From positions 1,426,001-1,490,000 of the forward strand of contig NZ_AP022574.1 in the NCBI RefSeq assembly GCF_010729305.1: 64,000 nt of DNA, in the 5' to 3' direction. Source of the stretch: Mycolicibacterium psychrotolerans. GTDB taxonomy: Bacteria; Actinomycetota; Actinomycetes; Mycobacteriales; Mycobacteriaceae. Positions within the stretch are counted from its first letter, which is position 1; every line of letters starts with the position of its first letter. Of the stretch, positions 9,006 through 18,611 are shown in pieces. Both the position numbers and the translations under genes were made by a program. A model generated the notes under the pieces. The model had not been told where the DNA came from and ran no database searches. It saw only the letters and a list, made by a program, of their open reading frames with translations.

Positions 9006-9693
9006 GCATCTGGCCTGGCTGGGCGCGCCGGTCTCGCTGGCGTCGCTGATGCTCGAGCCGCCGTCGGGTCTGCTGGTGCAGTCCTATGCCCCGCGCAGGC
9101 AGAAGCACGGCCTGATGAACGCCGACGGTTGGGGCGCAGGGTTTTTCGACGGACCCCAGCCGCGCCGCTGGCGGAGCGCGGCACCGCTGTGGGGCGACGC
9201 GTCGTTCGCGTCGGTTGCGCCGGCTCTGGTGAGCGGGTGCGTGGTCGCGGCGGTGCGCTCGGCCAGCGTCGGCATGCCGATCGAGGCGTCGGCGTCGGCG
9301 CCGTTCACCGACGGGACGTGGCTGCTGTCGCACAACGGGCTCGTCGACCGTGCGGTGCTGCCAATGTCGGCGCATGCGGAGTCGACCAACGACAGCGCGC
9401 TGCTGGCGGCGCTGATCTTCGAGCGCGGTCTGGACGCGCTGGGCGACACGATCGCAAGCGTCTCCGCGGCCGATCCGAACGCCCGGCTGAACATCTTGGC
9501 CGCCAACGGATCCCGGCTGGTCGCCACCACCTGCGGGGACACGCTGTCTGTTCTGCGCCGTGCCGACGGCGTCGTGCTGGCCAGCGAACCCTACGACGAC
9601 GACCCGTCCTGGCAGGAGATCCCCGATCGCCACCTCGTCACTGTCGACGCCGTCGGCACGCAGGTCGAGCTGACACCGTTGAAAGGACCGTGA
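8998..9693 (+). CDS. egtC: EgtC, gamma-glutamyl amidohydrolase
   Basis: EgtC removes the gamma-glutamyl group from the hercynyl sulfoxide intermediate. It is a class II (Ntn-type) glutamine amidotransferase fold protein whose N-terminal Cys2 (MCRHLAWLG) becomes the nucleophile after Met removal. SHNGLVD and NADGWGAGF are conserved active-site stretches. It has 231 residues, the usual length. ATG at 8998 is fixed by the need for Cys at position 2 and lies inside the 3' end of egtB; a longer frame opening inside egtB is not used. TGATG links it to egtD. Confidence 0.95.
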   Translation: MCRHLAWLGAPVSLASLMLEPPSGLLVQSYAPRRQKHGLMNADGWGAGFFDGPQPRRWRSAAPLWGDASFASVAPALVSGCVVAAVRSASVGMPIEASASAPFTDGTWLLSHNGLVDRAVLPMSAHAESTNDSALLAALIFERGLDALGDTIASVSAADPNARLNILAANGSRLVATTCGDTLSVLRRADGVVLASEPYDDDPSWQEIPDRHLVTVDAVGTQVELTPLKGP

Positions 9694-10658
9694 TGACGTT
9701 CTCGTTGGAGAACTACCTGGCCGCCGACGCCGCCGAGGCCGCGCTGCGCCGCGACGTCCGGGACGGGCTGGGTGGCACGCCGAAGTCGTTGCCCCCCAAG
9801 TGGTTCTACGATGCCGTCGGCAGCGATCTGTTCGACCAGATCACCCGGCTGCCGGAGTACTACCCCACGCGGGCCGAGGCGCAGATCCTCGCGGCGCACG
9901 CCGCGGAGATCGCGGAGGCCTCCGGCGCCGACACGCTGGTCGAGTTGGGCAGCGGCACGTCGGAGAAGACCCGCAGGCTGCTCGACGCGATGGCCGGGCG
10001 CGGCGCGTTGCGCCGCTTCATCCCGTTCGACGTCGACGCCTCGGTGCTCGAGGCGGCGGGCGCGGCGATCGAGACCGAATATCCCGGCACCGACGTCGCG
10101 GCGGTCTGTGGGGATTTCGAGGAGCATCTGGGCAAGATTCCGGCGACCGGGCGGCGCTTGGTCGCTTTCCTGGGCTCCACCATCGGCAACCTGACGCCCG
10201 GCCCGCGGGCGGAGTTCCTGTCCTCGGTGGCGGCGATGATGCAGCCCGGTGACACGCTGCTGCTGGGCACCGACCTGGTCAAGGACACCGGACGGCTGAT
10301 CCGCGCGTACGACGACAGCGCCGGGGTCACGGCGCGCTTCAACCTCAACGTGTTGGCGGTGGTGAATCGCGAACTGGGCGCGGACTTCGACCTCGACGCG
10401 TTCGCCCATGTCGCCCGCTGGAATCCCGACGAGGAGCGCATCGAGATGTGGCTGCGCTCCACCCGCGCGCAGACGGTACACATCGCGGCGCTGGAGCTGG
10501 ATGTCGACTTCGCCGAGGGGGAGGAGATGCTGACCGAGGTGTCGTGCAAGTTCCGCCGGTCCCGGGTGGACGGTGAACTCGAGGCGGCCGGCCTGCGGCG
10601 CACCCACTGGTGGACCGACGAGGCGGGCGACTTCGGGCTGTCGTTGGCGGTGCGATGA
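9693..10658 (+). CDS. egtD: EgtD, histidine N-alpha-methyltransferase
   Basis: EgtD trimethylates the alpha-amino group of histidine with three SAM molecules to give hercynine, the first step of ergothioneine synthesis. The 321 residues equal the length I recall for the mycobacterial enzyme. The SAM-binding motif [16 protein letters not shown], the conserved [15 protein letters not shown] start and FLGSTIGNL are present. The ATG overlaps the egtC stop by one base, and the stop overlaps egtE (ATGA), so the five genes are translationally coupled. Confidence 0.96.
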   Translation: MTFSLENYLAADAAEAALRRDVRDGLGGTPKSLPPKWFYDAVGSDLFDQITRLPEYYPTRAEAQILAAHAAEIAEASGADTLVELGSGTSEKTRRLLDAMAGRGALRRFIPFDVDASVLEAAGAAIETEYPGTDVAAVCGDFEEHLGKIPATGRRLVAFLGSTIGNLTPGPRAEFLSSVAAMMQPGDTLLLGTDLVKDTGRLIRAYDDSAGVTARFNLNVLAVVNRELGADFDLDAFAHVARWNPDEERIEMWLRSTRAQTVHIAALELDVDFAEGEEMLTEVSCKFRRSRVDGELEAAGLRRTHWWTDEAGDFGLSLAVR

Positions 10659-11737
10659 CCCTCGCTGACACATGGCGCGCCGCGCGGCCGCCGACGGCGT
10701 GCGTGCACCTCGACAGCGCCGCGTGCTCGCGGCAGAGTTTCGCGGCGATCGAGGCCGCGGCCCAGCACGCCCGCCACGAAGCGGAGGTCGGCGGCTACGT
10801 GGCCGCGGAGGCGGCGGTGCCCGCGCTCGACGCCGGCCGTGCGGCGGTGCGGGCGCTCACCGGGATGGCCGACGCCGAGGTGGTGTTCACCACCGGCTCC
10901 AACCACGCGCTCGACGTACTGCTGGCCGATTGGCAGGGTCCGCGTGTGATCGCCTGTCTGGCAAGTGAATACGGACCGAATCTGGCGATCATGGCGCGCC
11001 GCGGGTTCGAGATCCGGGAGCTGCCGGTCGACGGATTCGGCCGGTTGGACCTCGACGCCGTCGGGGCGGCGCTGACCAACGATCCGCCCGCGCTGGTGCA
11101 CTTCACCATGCTGGGCAGTCACAGCGGGGTGGTGCAGCCGGTCCGCGACATCGCCGGAGCGTGCCACGCGCAGGGTCTGCCGTTGATCGTCGACGCCGCG
11201 CAGGGCTTCGCGCACCTGGACTGCGCCGGCATCGGCGCAGACGCGCTCTACTCGTCGTCGCGCAAATGGGCGGCCGGTCCCCGCGGAGTCGGGGTGCTGG
11301 CCACCCGGCCGGGATTCCTCTCCGAGGACACCCGGCTGCGGCTGGACCACGCCGAGTCGAATGTCGGCCTGCACGTGAGTCTCTCGGTGGCCCTCGGCGA
11401 GCACGTCGCGGCCGGCCCCGAGGCGGTCCAGGCACGGCTGCGCGATGTCGGCGCCGCGACCCGGCAGGCGCTGGCCCAGGTCCCGGGCTGGCAGGTGCTC
11501 GAGGACGTCGATGAACCCAGCGCGATCACCACGGTGTTGCCCCCCGACGGCGTCGACCCGCTGCGGGTGCGGTCCGCGTTGATCGACGAGCACGCCATCG
11601 TCACCACGTTCGTCGATCTGTGGCGGGCGCCGAACGTGCTGACCCGCCCGGCCCTGCGGATCTCCCCGCACGTCGACGTGGCCGATGACGACCTCGAAGC
11701 ACTCACCGCCGCGCTGGCGGCCGTGTCGGGGGTGTGA
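10655..11737 (+). CDS. egtE: EgtE, PLP-dependent C-S lyase
   Basis: EgtE is the last ergothioneine enzyme. It cleaves the sulfoxide intermediate to ergothioneine, pyruvate and ammonia with pyridoxal phosphate. The 360-residue class V aminotransferase fold carries the PLP lysine in [13 protein letters not shown] and the aspartate of the cofactor site in [23 protein letters not shown] is the phosphate-binding region. ATG at 10655 overlaps the egtD stop by 4 bp; an upstream in-frame start at 10610 lies inside egtD and is ignored. It ends the operon, 53 bp before dctA. Confidence 0.94.
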   Translation: MTLADTWRAARPPTACVHLDSAACSRQSFAAIEAAAQHARHEAEVGGYVAAEAAVPALDAGRAAVRALTGMADAEVVFTTGSNHALDVLLADWQGPRVIACLASEYGPNLAIMARRGFEIRELPVDGFGRLDLDAVGAALTNDPPALVHFTMLGSHSGVVQPVRDIAGACHAQGLPLIVDAAQGFAHLDCAGIGADALYSSSRKWAAGPRGVGVLATRPGFLSEDTRLRLDHAESNVGLHVSLSVALGEHVAAGPEAVQARLRDVGAATRQALAQVPGWQVLEDVDEPSAITTVLPPDGVDPLRVRSALIDEHAIVTTFVDLWRAPNVLTRPALRISPHVDVADDDLEALTAALAAVSGV

Positions 11738-11790
11738 CCGGGCGCACTTCTGGTTATCCCTGCCCCACCACCAGTGGAGGGACGCCGCCC

Positions 11791-13203
11791 ATGACAGCCA
11801 CCGAGGCCGAACAGGCCAAGCCGGAGAAGAAGAAGAAGCGGGACCGGACGCACTGGCTCTACATCATGGTGATCGTCGCGGTGATCGCCGGGATCGTGGT
11901 GGGGTTGGTGGCGCCCGACATAGCCGCCTCGCTCGGTGTGCTGGGCGAGTTGTTCGTCAAGCTGATCAAGATGATGATCGTCCCGGTCATCTTCTGCACG
12001 GTGGTGCTCGGCATCGGCAAGGTGCGCGCGGCCACCGCGGTCGGGAAGGTCGGCGGCCTGGCGATCGGGTACTTCCTGGTGATGTCGACGGTGGCCCTGG
12101 CCATCGGCCTGGTCGTCGGCAACCTGATCAGCCCCGGCACCGGCCTGAACGTCACCAGCGATCCCGGTAAGGGCGCCGAACTCGCCGGTGAGGCCGAATC
12201 TGCCGGAGGCGCAATGGACTTCGTCTCCGACATCATCCCGACGACGCTGTTCAGCTCGATCACCGAGGGCAACGTGCTGCAGGCGCTGTTCGTCGCGCTG
12301 CTGGTCGGATTCGGTATCCAGTCGCTGGGGCGGACCGGGGAGCCGCTGCTGCGCGGGATCGAAGGCGTGCAGAAGTTGGTCTTCAAGATCCTGATCGGCG
12401 TGCTGTGGCTGGCGCCGATCGGCGCGTTCGGCGCGATCGCGGAGGTGGTCGGCGACACCGGGTTCGAGGCGGTGATCCAGCTCGGGGTGCTGATGCTGGC
12501 TTTCTACCTGACCTGCGTGATCTTCGTGTTCGGCATCCTCGGTGCGCTGCTGTGGATGGTGGCCCGGGTGTCGGTGTTCAAGTTGGCCCGCTACCTGGCC
12601 CGGGAGTACCTGCTGATCGTCGCCACATCGTCCTCGGAGTCTGCGCTGCCGCGGTTGATCGCGAAGATGGAGCACGCCGGCGTGGAACCGGCGACGGTCG
12701 GCATCGTCGTGCCGACCGGGTATTCGTTCAACCTCGACGGCACGGCGATCTACCTGACCATGGCGTCGCTGTTCATCGCCGACGCGCTGGGTGACCCGCT
12801 GTCGATACCCGAACAGCTGGGGCTGCTCGCCTTCATGATCATCGCGTCGAAGGGTGCGGCGGGAGTCAGCGGCGCCGGCCTGGCCACGCTGGCCGCCGGG
12901 CTGCAGAGCCACCGGCCTGAACTGCTCGACGGCGTCGGCATCATCGTCGGGATCGACCGGTTCATGTCCGAGGCCCGTGCACTGACCAACTTCTCCGGCA
13001 ACGCCGTCGCCACGGTGCTCGTCGCCTGCTGGACGCACACCCTCGACAGTGGTCGGCTCAACGACGTCCTCGACGGCAACCGGCCGTTCGACGAGTCCAC
13101 GATGGTCGACGACGACGACTCGACCGAGGAGACCCGCGAGGACCGCGACGTCCGCGAGACCCGCGGGACGCTGGAGACCAAGGAGTCCTCTCCGACCGGG
13201 TAG
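11791..13203 (+). CDS. dctA: C4-dicarboxylate/cation symporter (DAACS family)
   Basis: This inner-membrane protein probably takes up succinate, fumarate or malate with sodium or protons. The 470 residues contain the DAACS hallmarks: SSSESALPRL (serine-rich hairpin), PTGYSFNLDGTAIY and the substrate-site stretch KMMIVPVIFCTVVLG, among about eight membrane segments plus two re-entrant loops. After a basic N-terminus (KPEKKKKRDR) the membrane part runs from residue 22 to about 420. The C-terminal tail is a highly charged Asp/Glu/Arg/Thr segment. ATG at 11791 follows GGAGG. Substrate choice cannot be read from sequence alone; glutamate is the alternative. Confidence 0.88.
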   Translation: MTATEAEQAKPEKKKKRDRTHWLYIMVIVAVIAGIVVGLVAPDIAASLGVLGELFVKLIKMMIVPVIFCTVVLGIGKVRAATAVGKVGGLAIGYFLVMSTVALAIGLVVGNLISPGTGLNVTSDPGKGAELAGEAESAGGAMDFVSDIIPTTLFSSITEGNVLQALFVALLVGFGIQSLGRTGEPLLRGIEGVQKLVFKILIGVLWLAPIGAFGAIAEVVGDTGFEAVIQLGVLMLAFYLTCVIFVFGILGALLWMVARVSVFKLARYLAREYLLIVATSSSESALPRLIAKMEHAGVEPATVGIVVPTGYSFNLDGTAIYLTMASLFIADALGDPLSIPEQLGLLAFMIIASKGAAGVSGAGLATLAAGLQSHRPELLDGVGIIVGIDRFMSEARALTNFSGNAVATVLVACWTHTLDSGRLNDVLDGNRPFDESTMVDDDDSTEETREDRDVRETRGTLETKESSPTG

Positions 13204-13351
13204 GTCGGGTCCCCTCCGGTCGTCCGCACTTGCGCTGCCCGACGATTCGGTTGTGGGCCCAAGGTGTTCTCTCCGTCACATCTGCCGTGCCATGTTGGTG
13301 CTCGACACCGCCACCGCACCGCAGATCGGCTCTGGAAAGGAACCCGTCGCC

Positions 13352-14644
13352 ATGAAGGTCGAAGATCTCCTCAAACCGTTCCCCATCAAAGAGTTTCACC
13401 CGTTTCCCCGCGCGATGATGGGCCCCGGCGCGCACGAGATGGTCGGCCCGGAAGCGCTGAAGATGGGCTTCAAGCGGACGCTGCTGATGAGCTCGGGCCT
13501 GCGCGGCACCGACATCGTGCACAACATGGCCGAGTCGCTGAAGTGGCACGGACTCGAGGTCGTGGTCTACGACCAGGTGGAGTCCAACCCCAAGGACTAC
13601 AACGTCATGGACGCGGTCAAGCTCTACCAGGAGAACGAGTGCGACAGCTTCGTCTCTATCGGCGGCGGCTCCACGCACGACGCGTGTAAGGGCGCCCGGA
13701 TCTCGATCGCCCACGACGGCCGCAACGTCAACGACTTCGAGGGCTTCAACAAGAGCGAGAACCCGAAGAACCCGCCGCACATCGCGATCTCCACGACCGC
13801 GGGCACCGGCTCGGAGACCTCGTGGGCCTACGTCATCACCGACACCACCACCGATCCCGACAACCCGCACAAGTACGTCGCGTTCGACGACGCGTCGGTG
13901 GCGACGCTGGCCGTCGACGACCCGGTGCTGTACTTCGAATGCCCCGTGGACTACACCGCGCAGTGCGGTTTCGACGTGCTCGCCCATGCGTCGGAGCCCT
14001 ACGTCTCACGGCTGAACTTCGAGCCGTCGCTGGGCAACGCGATCCGCGCGATCAAGCTGACCGCCGAGAACCTGCGCGAAGCCACCTGGAACGGAACCGA
14101 TCTCAAGGGCCGCGAAGGCATGATGTACGCGCAGTACATCGCCGCGCAGGCGTTCAACTCGGGCGGGCTGGGCATCATCCACTCGATCTCGCATGCGATC
14201 TCCGCGTTCTACGACACGCACCACGGCCTGAACAACGCGATCGCGCTGCCCCGGGTGTGGGCGTTCAACATGCCGGTGGCCTACAAGCGTTTCGCCGACA
14301 TCGCGCAGGCGATGGGCGTGGACACCTACGGCATGACCGACGTGCAGGCCGCCGACGCCGCGCTGGCGGCCGCGATCCGGCTGCTGCGCGACGTCGACAT
14401 CATTGAGCGCTTCGTCGACGTCAAGCAGGACAGCTACTCGAAGAACCGGCTGGGCCAGGGGCCCACCAAGTTCTACGAGAACGCTCCGGTGATCAAGGGC
14501 GACAAGGCCGACGTCGACCGCATCACCAACCACGTCCTCGGCGACGCCTGCACGCCGGGCAACGCCAAGGAGTGCACGTTCGAGACCGTGCGCCCCGTGG
14601 TCGAGCACTGCATGAACGGCAGCCTCGACGAGCTGCTGCCGTAG
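13352..14644 (+). CDS. mno: NDMA-dependent methanol dehydrogenase (iron-type ADH)
   Basis: This cytosolic enzyme oxidises methanol and other primary alcohols with tightly bound nicotinamide; in mycobacteria it needs mycofactocin as the physiological electron acceptor. The 430 residues match the Amycolatopsis/Mycobacterium NDMA-type group: HPFPRAMMGPGAHEMVG, VESNPKDYNVMDA, the nucleotide loop GGGS at 104-107, and TTAGTGSETSWAY. Metal ligands expected for iron-type ADHs are D208, H212, H277 and H291 (CGFDVLAHASEP; IIHSISHAISAFYDTHHG). ATG at 13352 follows GGAAAGGA; the same frame continues upstream but only through dctA. It heads an operon with the AAA/VWA pair, a second dehydrogenase and mnoSR. 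A TGGGCCCA palindrome lies about 90 bp upstream and is only a weak operator candidate. Confidence 0.93.
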   Translation: MKVEDLLKPFPIKEFHPFPRAMMGPGAHEMVGPEALKMGFKRTLLMSSGLRGTDIVHNMAESLKWHGLEVVVYDQVESNPKDYNVMDAVKLYQENECDSFVSIGGGSTHDACKGARISIAHDGRNVNDFEGFNKSENPKNPPHIAISTTAGTGSETSWAYVITDTTTDPDNPHKYVAFDDASVATLAVDDPVLYFECPVDYTAQCGFDVLAHASEPYVSRLNFEPSLGNAIRAIKLTAENLREATWNGTDLKGREGMMYAQYIAAQAFNSGGLGIIHSISHAISAFYDTHHGLNNAIALPRVWAFNMPVAYKRFADIAQAMGVDTYGMTDVQAADAALAAAIRLLRDVDIIERFVDVKQDSYSKNRLGQGPTKFYENAPVIKGDKADVDRITNHVLGDACTPGNAKECTFETVRPVVEHCMNGSLDELLP

Positions 14645-14646
14645 CG

Positions 14647-15780
14647 ATGTTCGCATCCGTGGACGAGGTGCGCGAGGCGCTCGCCGGCGAGGGATACATC
14701 GCCGACGAGCGCCTGGCCACCACGGTGTTCCTGCAGACCCGCCTCGACAAGCCGCTGCTCATCGAGGGTCCGGCCGGCGTCGGCAAGACCGAGCTGGCGA
14801 AGGCGCTGGCCGCCGCCTCCGGGCGCCGGCTGCTGCGGCTGCAGTGCTATGAGGGCCAGGACGAGACCAAGGCGCTCTACGAGTGGGACTACGGCAAGCA
14901 GCTGCTCTACACCCAGATCCTGCGCGAGAAGATCGGCCAGATCGTTTCCGACGCAGCCGATCTCGAGGAGGCCGTGGACCGGATCGGTGCACAGGAGAGC
15001 GTGTTCTTCTCCGACCGGTTCCTGGCGCCCCGGCCCCTGCTGGAGGCGGTGCGCTCGCCGGAGCCGGTGGTCCTGCTGATCGACGAGATCGACCGGGCAG
15101 ACGAGGCGCTCGAGGCCGTGCTGCTCGAACTGCTCGGCGAGTACCAGGTGTCGGTACCCGAGATCGGTACGTTCGTCGCCGAGCACGCCCCCTATGTGAT
15201 CCTGACGTCGAACAACACCCGCGACCTCGCGGCGGCGCTCAAGCGACGCTGCCTGCACCTGTTCCTGGACTACCCGGCCGCCGAGCGCGAACTGGAGATC
15301 GTGCGGTCCAAGAACACCGGGCTGACCGACGCGCTGGCCGCCCAGCTCGTCGACATCGTCCGCGGGCTGCGGGAGCTGGAACTGCGCAAGGCGCCCAGCA
15401 TCTCGGAGACCATCGACTGGGCCCGCACCCTGGCGGTGCTCGGCGTCGACGAGCTGTCGGCCCGAGTGCTGTCGGACACCGTGTCCGTGGTGGTCAAGTA
15501 CGACAAGGACGTCCGCAAGTCCCTTGACGCGTTGCCGCGGCTGGTCGACCCCAACGCGAACGTGCCCGAACGGCATCCCCACCCGCACGGCCACGGGCAT
15601 GACCACGGGCACGACCATGGCCACGATCACGATCACGACCATGACCACGGGGACGACGGGCCGGCGGCCCGGCTGGCCAAGGACCAGCCCGGCCGCTTCA
15701 CCGACGGCTACTACGGCACCCCGAAGAAGACCGAGCAGAAGTCGGCGACGGCGACGCTGGGCCGGCGCCGGGCGCTGTAG
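14647..15780 (+). CDS. MoxR-type AAA+ ATPase with His-rich tail
   Basis: The 377-residue protein is a MoxR/CbbQ-like AAA+ ATPase. Walker A is GPAGVGKT (41-48) and Walker B is VVLLIDEID (141-149); LTSNNTRDLAAALKRRC is the sensor/arginine-finger region. Family members act as remodelling chaperones with a VWA partner, often activating metalloenzymes. A striking tail follows the AAA core: 13 His within residues 310-334, mostly in His-Asp and His-Gly pairs, a likely Ni/Zn/Co-binding sequence. ATG at 14647 lies 2 bp after the mno stop, and the next gene starts 3 bp after this one. Its place between mno and a second iron-type dehydrogenase suggests it loads metal into or activates them; that is inference. 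Confidence 0.9.
   Translation: MFASVDEVREALAGEGYIADERLATTVFLQTRLDKPLLIEGPAGVGKTELAKALAAASGRRLLRLQCYEGQDETKALYEWDYGKQLLYTQILREKIGQIVSDAADLEEAVDRIGAQESVFFSDRFLAPRPLLEAVRSPEPVVLLIDEIDRADEALEAVLLELLGEYQVSVPEIGTFVAEHAPYVILTSNNTRDLAAALKRRCLHLFLDYPAAERELEIVRSKNTGLTDALAAQLVDIVRGLRELELRKAPSISETIDWARTLAVLGVDELSARVLSDTVSVVVKYDKDVRKSLDALPRLVDPNANVPERHPHPHGHGHDHGHDHGHDHDHDHDHGDDGPAARLAKDQPGRFTDGYYGTPKKTEQKSATATLGRRRAL
15574..15648 (+). repeat. His-rich coding repeat in AAA ATPase tail
   Basis: Seventy-five bases encode alternating His with Asp, Gly or Pro, 13 His in 25 codons. Both CAC and CAT codons are mixed, so it is not a recent perfect DNA repeat but a selected amino-acid pattern. Confidence 0.9.
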
Positions 15781-15783
15781 GTC

Positions 15784-17304
15784 ATGGAGGCCACCCTGCA
15801 CCGGTTCGTCCGGCTCCTGCGCCTTGCCGGGCTACGGGTCTCGATCCCCGAGGCGCTGGACGCGATGCGGTGCGCCGGGCAGCCCGGTGTGTTGTCGTCC
15901 CGGGCTGTCCTGCGGACCGCATTGCGCGTCGCGCTCGTCAAGGACGAGCGCGACGCGCCGGTCTTCGACGAGATCTTCGACGCGTTCTTCGCATTGGTGC
16001 GGGTCGGCGGTGAGCGCGGCGGGCACGGGCACTCCCACGCCCACGACGACCTCGTCGACGGCGGAGAGCTCGAATCCTTCACGCTCTCCGAGGAACCGAG
16101 CGACACCCCCGAACAGGGGCATGAGCACGGCAAGCCGTCGAGCATCCGCGACTACTTCAAACAGGAGGACCTCGCGCAGCGCTACAACCTGCATCAGGAG
16201 GCCAACAAGATCGACCTCGCGGCGCTGACCGACGAGATCGCGTTCTCCAAGGACACCCGCAGCAGCGCCGACGACGCGGTGCGGATCCAGCTGTCCACCG
16301 ACCGCCTGCGCGGCGCCGCGACTGCGGGCGCCCTGTCCACCTCTGCAGGCACGCCGGTCGACGCGGAGCTGACCATCGCCGAGCAAGAGGTGCTGCTCGG
16401 TTGGCTCGAGTCCGAAACCGGTTGTGAGGGGGATGAATCCGACGCCGCCGCGCTGCGCACCCGGCTGGCCGGGGTGCTGGAGAACCTGCCGCTGGCGCTG
16501 AAGCGTCACCTCGAGGCGCTGCTGGCGCTCGAGACCGCGATCGTGGAGACCCGCGAGCGGCGCGAGGCGCTGGTGGACCGGATCGCCGAGCCCGAGCGCG
16601 CCGACCTGGAGGACTCGCTGCGCCGGCTGGCCCGCACCCTGCACGGCGCCCTCACTCATCGCCGCCGGGTCGCCGCCGCCGGACGCGTCGACTCCGGTCA
16701 GACCATGCGCCGCAACATGCGTTTCGACGGGGTGCCGTTCAAGCCCGTCACCGTGCGCCGTGCCGAGGACCGGCCGCGGCTGGTGGTGCTCGCCGACGTC
16801 AGCCTGTCGGTACGGGCGACCTCGCGGTTCACGCTGAACCTGGTCCACGGACTGCAGGACCTGTTCACCCAGGTGCGGTCGTTCGTGTTCGTCGCCGACG
16901 TCGCCGAGACCACCGAACTGTTCCGCGACCATCCGAGCGAACAGGCGCTCGGACTGATCTTCGGCGGCGACGTGATCGACACAGCAGCCAACTCCGACTA
17001 CGGCAGCGTCTTCGGCGAGTTCCTGGCCGAACACTCCTCGGCGGTGACCCGCCGGACCACCGTGCTGGTGCTCGGCGACGGCCGCACCAACGCCAGGGAT
17101 CCCAACCTCGCGGCGTTCGAGGAGATCACCCGGCGCGCGCGGGAAACCGTGTGGCTCACCCCGGAGCCGCGCTACTCCTGGGGACTGGGCAGTTGCGACC
17201 TGCCGGCCTACGCCGAGTTCTGCGACCGGATCCGCGTGGTGGCCGACCTGTCCGGGCTGGAGAGCGCCGCGCACGAGTTCGCCGCGGACGCGGTGGGGAG
17301 ATGA
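15784..17304 (+). CDS. CoxE-like VWA domain protein
   Basis: The 506-residue protein is the expected partner of the upstream AAA ATPase. The C-terminal third is a von Willebrand A domain with an intact MIDAS motif D338-V-S-L-S (VVLADVSLSVR), as in the CoxE-like family (for example CoxE of CO dehydrogenase maturation, NorD, CbbO). Like its partner it carries His clusters: H81, H83, H85, H87 (GGHGHSHAHDD) and H113, H115 (GHEHG). No signal or membrane segment is present. ATG at 15784 is 3 bp after the ATPase stop, implying coupling. The role as a metal-dependent activator of the flanking dehydrogenases is inferred from context. Confidence 0.85.
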   Translation: MEATLHRFVRLLRLAGLRVSIPEALDAMRCAGQPGVLSSRAVLRTALRVALVKDERDAPVFDEIFDAFFALVRVGGERGGHGHSHAHDDLVDGGELESFTLSEEPSDTPEQGHEHGKPSSIRDYFKQEDLAQRYNLHQEANKIDLAALTDEIAFSKDTRSSADDAVRIQLSTDRLRGAATAGALSTSAGTPVDAELTIAEQEVLLGWLESETGCEGDESDAAALRTRLAGVLENLPLALKRHLEALLALETAIVETRERREALVDRIAEPERADLEDSLRRLARTLHGALTHRRRVAAAGRVDSGQTMRRNMRFDGVPFKPVTVRRAEDRPRLVVLADVSLSVRATSRFTLNLVHGLQDLFTQVRSFVFVADVAETTELFRDHPSEQALGLIFGGDVIDTAANSDYGSVFGEFLAEHSSAVTRRTTVLVLGDGRTNARDPNLAAFEEITRRARETVWLTPEPRYSWGLGSCDLPAYAEFCDRIRVVADLSGLESAAHEFAADAVGR

Positions 17305-17305
17305 C

Positions 17306-18601
17306 GTGAGCCGTACGCTGGAGCGCAGGATGTTGTCCGGGTCACATTCCGTGCGCCCGGCCTGGGGCGGGCGAGGCGAGGCAGTGGCGAGACCGGAGAC
17401 CAGCGTGACGGCGGTCGCGGCGCGGGACGAGCCGCGTCGCGCCGACTGCGGCGCCCGGCTGCTGAAGTTCCACGCTCCCGAGATCGTGTTCGGCATCGAC
17501 TCCATGGCCGAGGCCGCGCACGCCGCGCTGCGGCTCGGCGCGCTGCGGCCGATGCTCGTCACCGACCCCGGCCTCATCGAAGCGGGATGGGCCGACGAGA
17601 TGGTCGCCCACCTCGCCGAGCAGGGCATCCAGGCCCGGATGTGGCACGACCTCACGCCCAACCCCAAGGACCACGAGATCGCGGCCGGCTTCGACACCTA
17701 CGCCGAACACGGCTGCGACGTGCTGCTGGCCGTCGGCGGCGGGTCGGTGATCGACGCCGCCAAGGGGGTGGCGATCCTGGCGGCCAACGGCGGCGACATC
17801 CTCGACTACGAGGGGGTCGACAAGGCCGAGATGCCGATCCCGCCGCTGGTAGTCGTGCCGTCCACGTCCGGCACGGGTGCCGACGTCTCGCAGTTCTGCA
17901 TCGTCACCGACACCACCCGCAACACCAAGATCACCATCCTGGGCCGGGCGCTGGTCCCGGACATCACGGTCATCGACCCGCGACTTCTCACCACGATGCC
18001 CGACTGGCTCAACGCCGCCACCGGGCTGGACGCGCTCACCCACGGCATCGAGGCGTTCGTGTCGCTGGGCCACAACCAGCTCACCGACCATCACGCGCTG
18101 CGCGCCGTGCAGATGGTCACCGACAACCTCGCGGACACCCTCGAGCGGCCCGCGGACATGCCCGCGCGGGTGCTGATGGCCCAGGCCGCGCTCGAGGCGG
18201 GTCTGGCGTTCACCAATGCGATCCTCGGCGCCGCCCACGCGATGAGCCACCAGGTCGGTGGCCTGCTGGATCTGCCGCACGGTGTGGTCAACGGCGTGCT
18301 GCTGCCGCACGTCATCCGCTTCAACGCCGAGGCCGACCCCGAGCCGTACAAGACCATCGCGACGTTCCTCGGGGTCGCTGATCCGGGCACGCCCGCCGCC
18401 GAGGCGGCGCTGGCGCTGGCCGACCGCATCGACCGGCTGGCCCGTGATGTGGGCGTGCCGCGCGGGCTGGCGCAACTGGGGGTGTCCGAGGACGACTTGC
18501 CCCGGCTGGCCAAGACGGCGCTGGCCGACGCCTGCATGAGCACCAACCCGCGCAGTGCCGACGAGGTCCAGATGCAGGCGCTCTTCCAGGCGGCGATGTG
18601 A
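17306..18601 (+). CDS. Iron-containing alcohol dehydrogenase (probable diol dehydrogenase)
   Basis: This is a second metal-dependent alcohol dehydrogenase in the mno operon, only distantly similar to Mno. It shows the NAD-binding loop AVGGGSVIDAAKG, the stretch PSTSGTGADVSQF, and metal ligands in GLDALTHGIEAF (Asp, His) and AMSHQVGGLLDLPHG (two His). From memory, the gene at this position in M. smegmatis is linked to 1,3-propanediol use. The start is uncertain: GTG 17306 directly follows the VWA stop, but conservation begins near LLKFHAPEIVFG, so GTG 17384 or GTG 17405 (next to GGAG) may be the true start. Confidence 0.85.
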   Translation: MSRTLERRMLSGSHSVRPAWGGRGEAVARPETSVTAVAARDEPRRADCGARLLKFHAPEIVFGIDSMAEAAHAALRLGALRPMLVTDPGLIEAGWADEMVAHLAEQGIQARMWHDLTPNPKDHEIAAGFDTYAEHGCDVLLAVGGGSVIDAAKGVAILAANGGDILDYEGVDKAEMPIPPLVVVPSTSGTGADVSQFCIVTDTTRNTKITILGRALVPDITVIDPRLLTTMPDWLNAATGLDALTHGIEAFVSLGHNQLTDHHALRAVQMVTDNLADTLERPADMPARVLMAQAALEAGLAFTNAILGAAHAMSHQVGGLLDLPHGVVNGVLLPHVIRFNAEADPEPYKTIATFLGVADPGTPAAEAALALADRIDRLARDVGVPRGLAQLGVSEDDLPRLAKTALADACMSTNPRSADEVQMQALFQAAM

Positions 18602-18611
18602 GGCCCGGCCC

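Noticed and set aside
11248..13038. 596-codon His/Asp/Gln-rich minus-strand frame
   Set aside because: It is antisense to dctA and egtE; its composition is the mirror of hydrophobic codons.
15574..15648. DNA minisatellite in the AAA gene
   Set aside because: The His-Asp/His-Gly pattern uses mixed codons, so it is a protein-level repeat and not a tandem DNA repeat.
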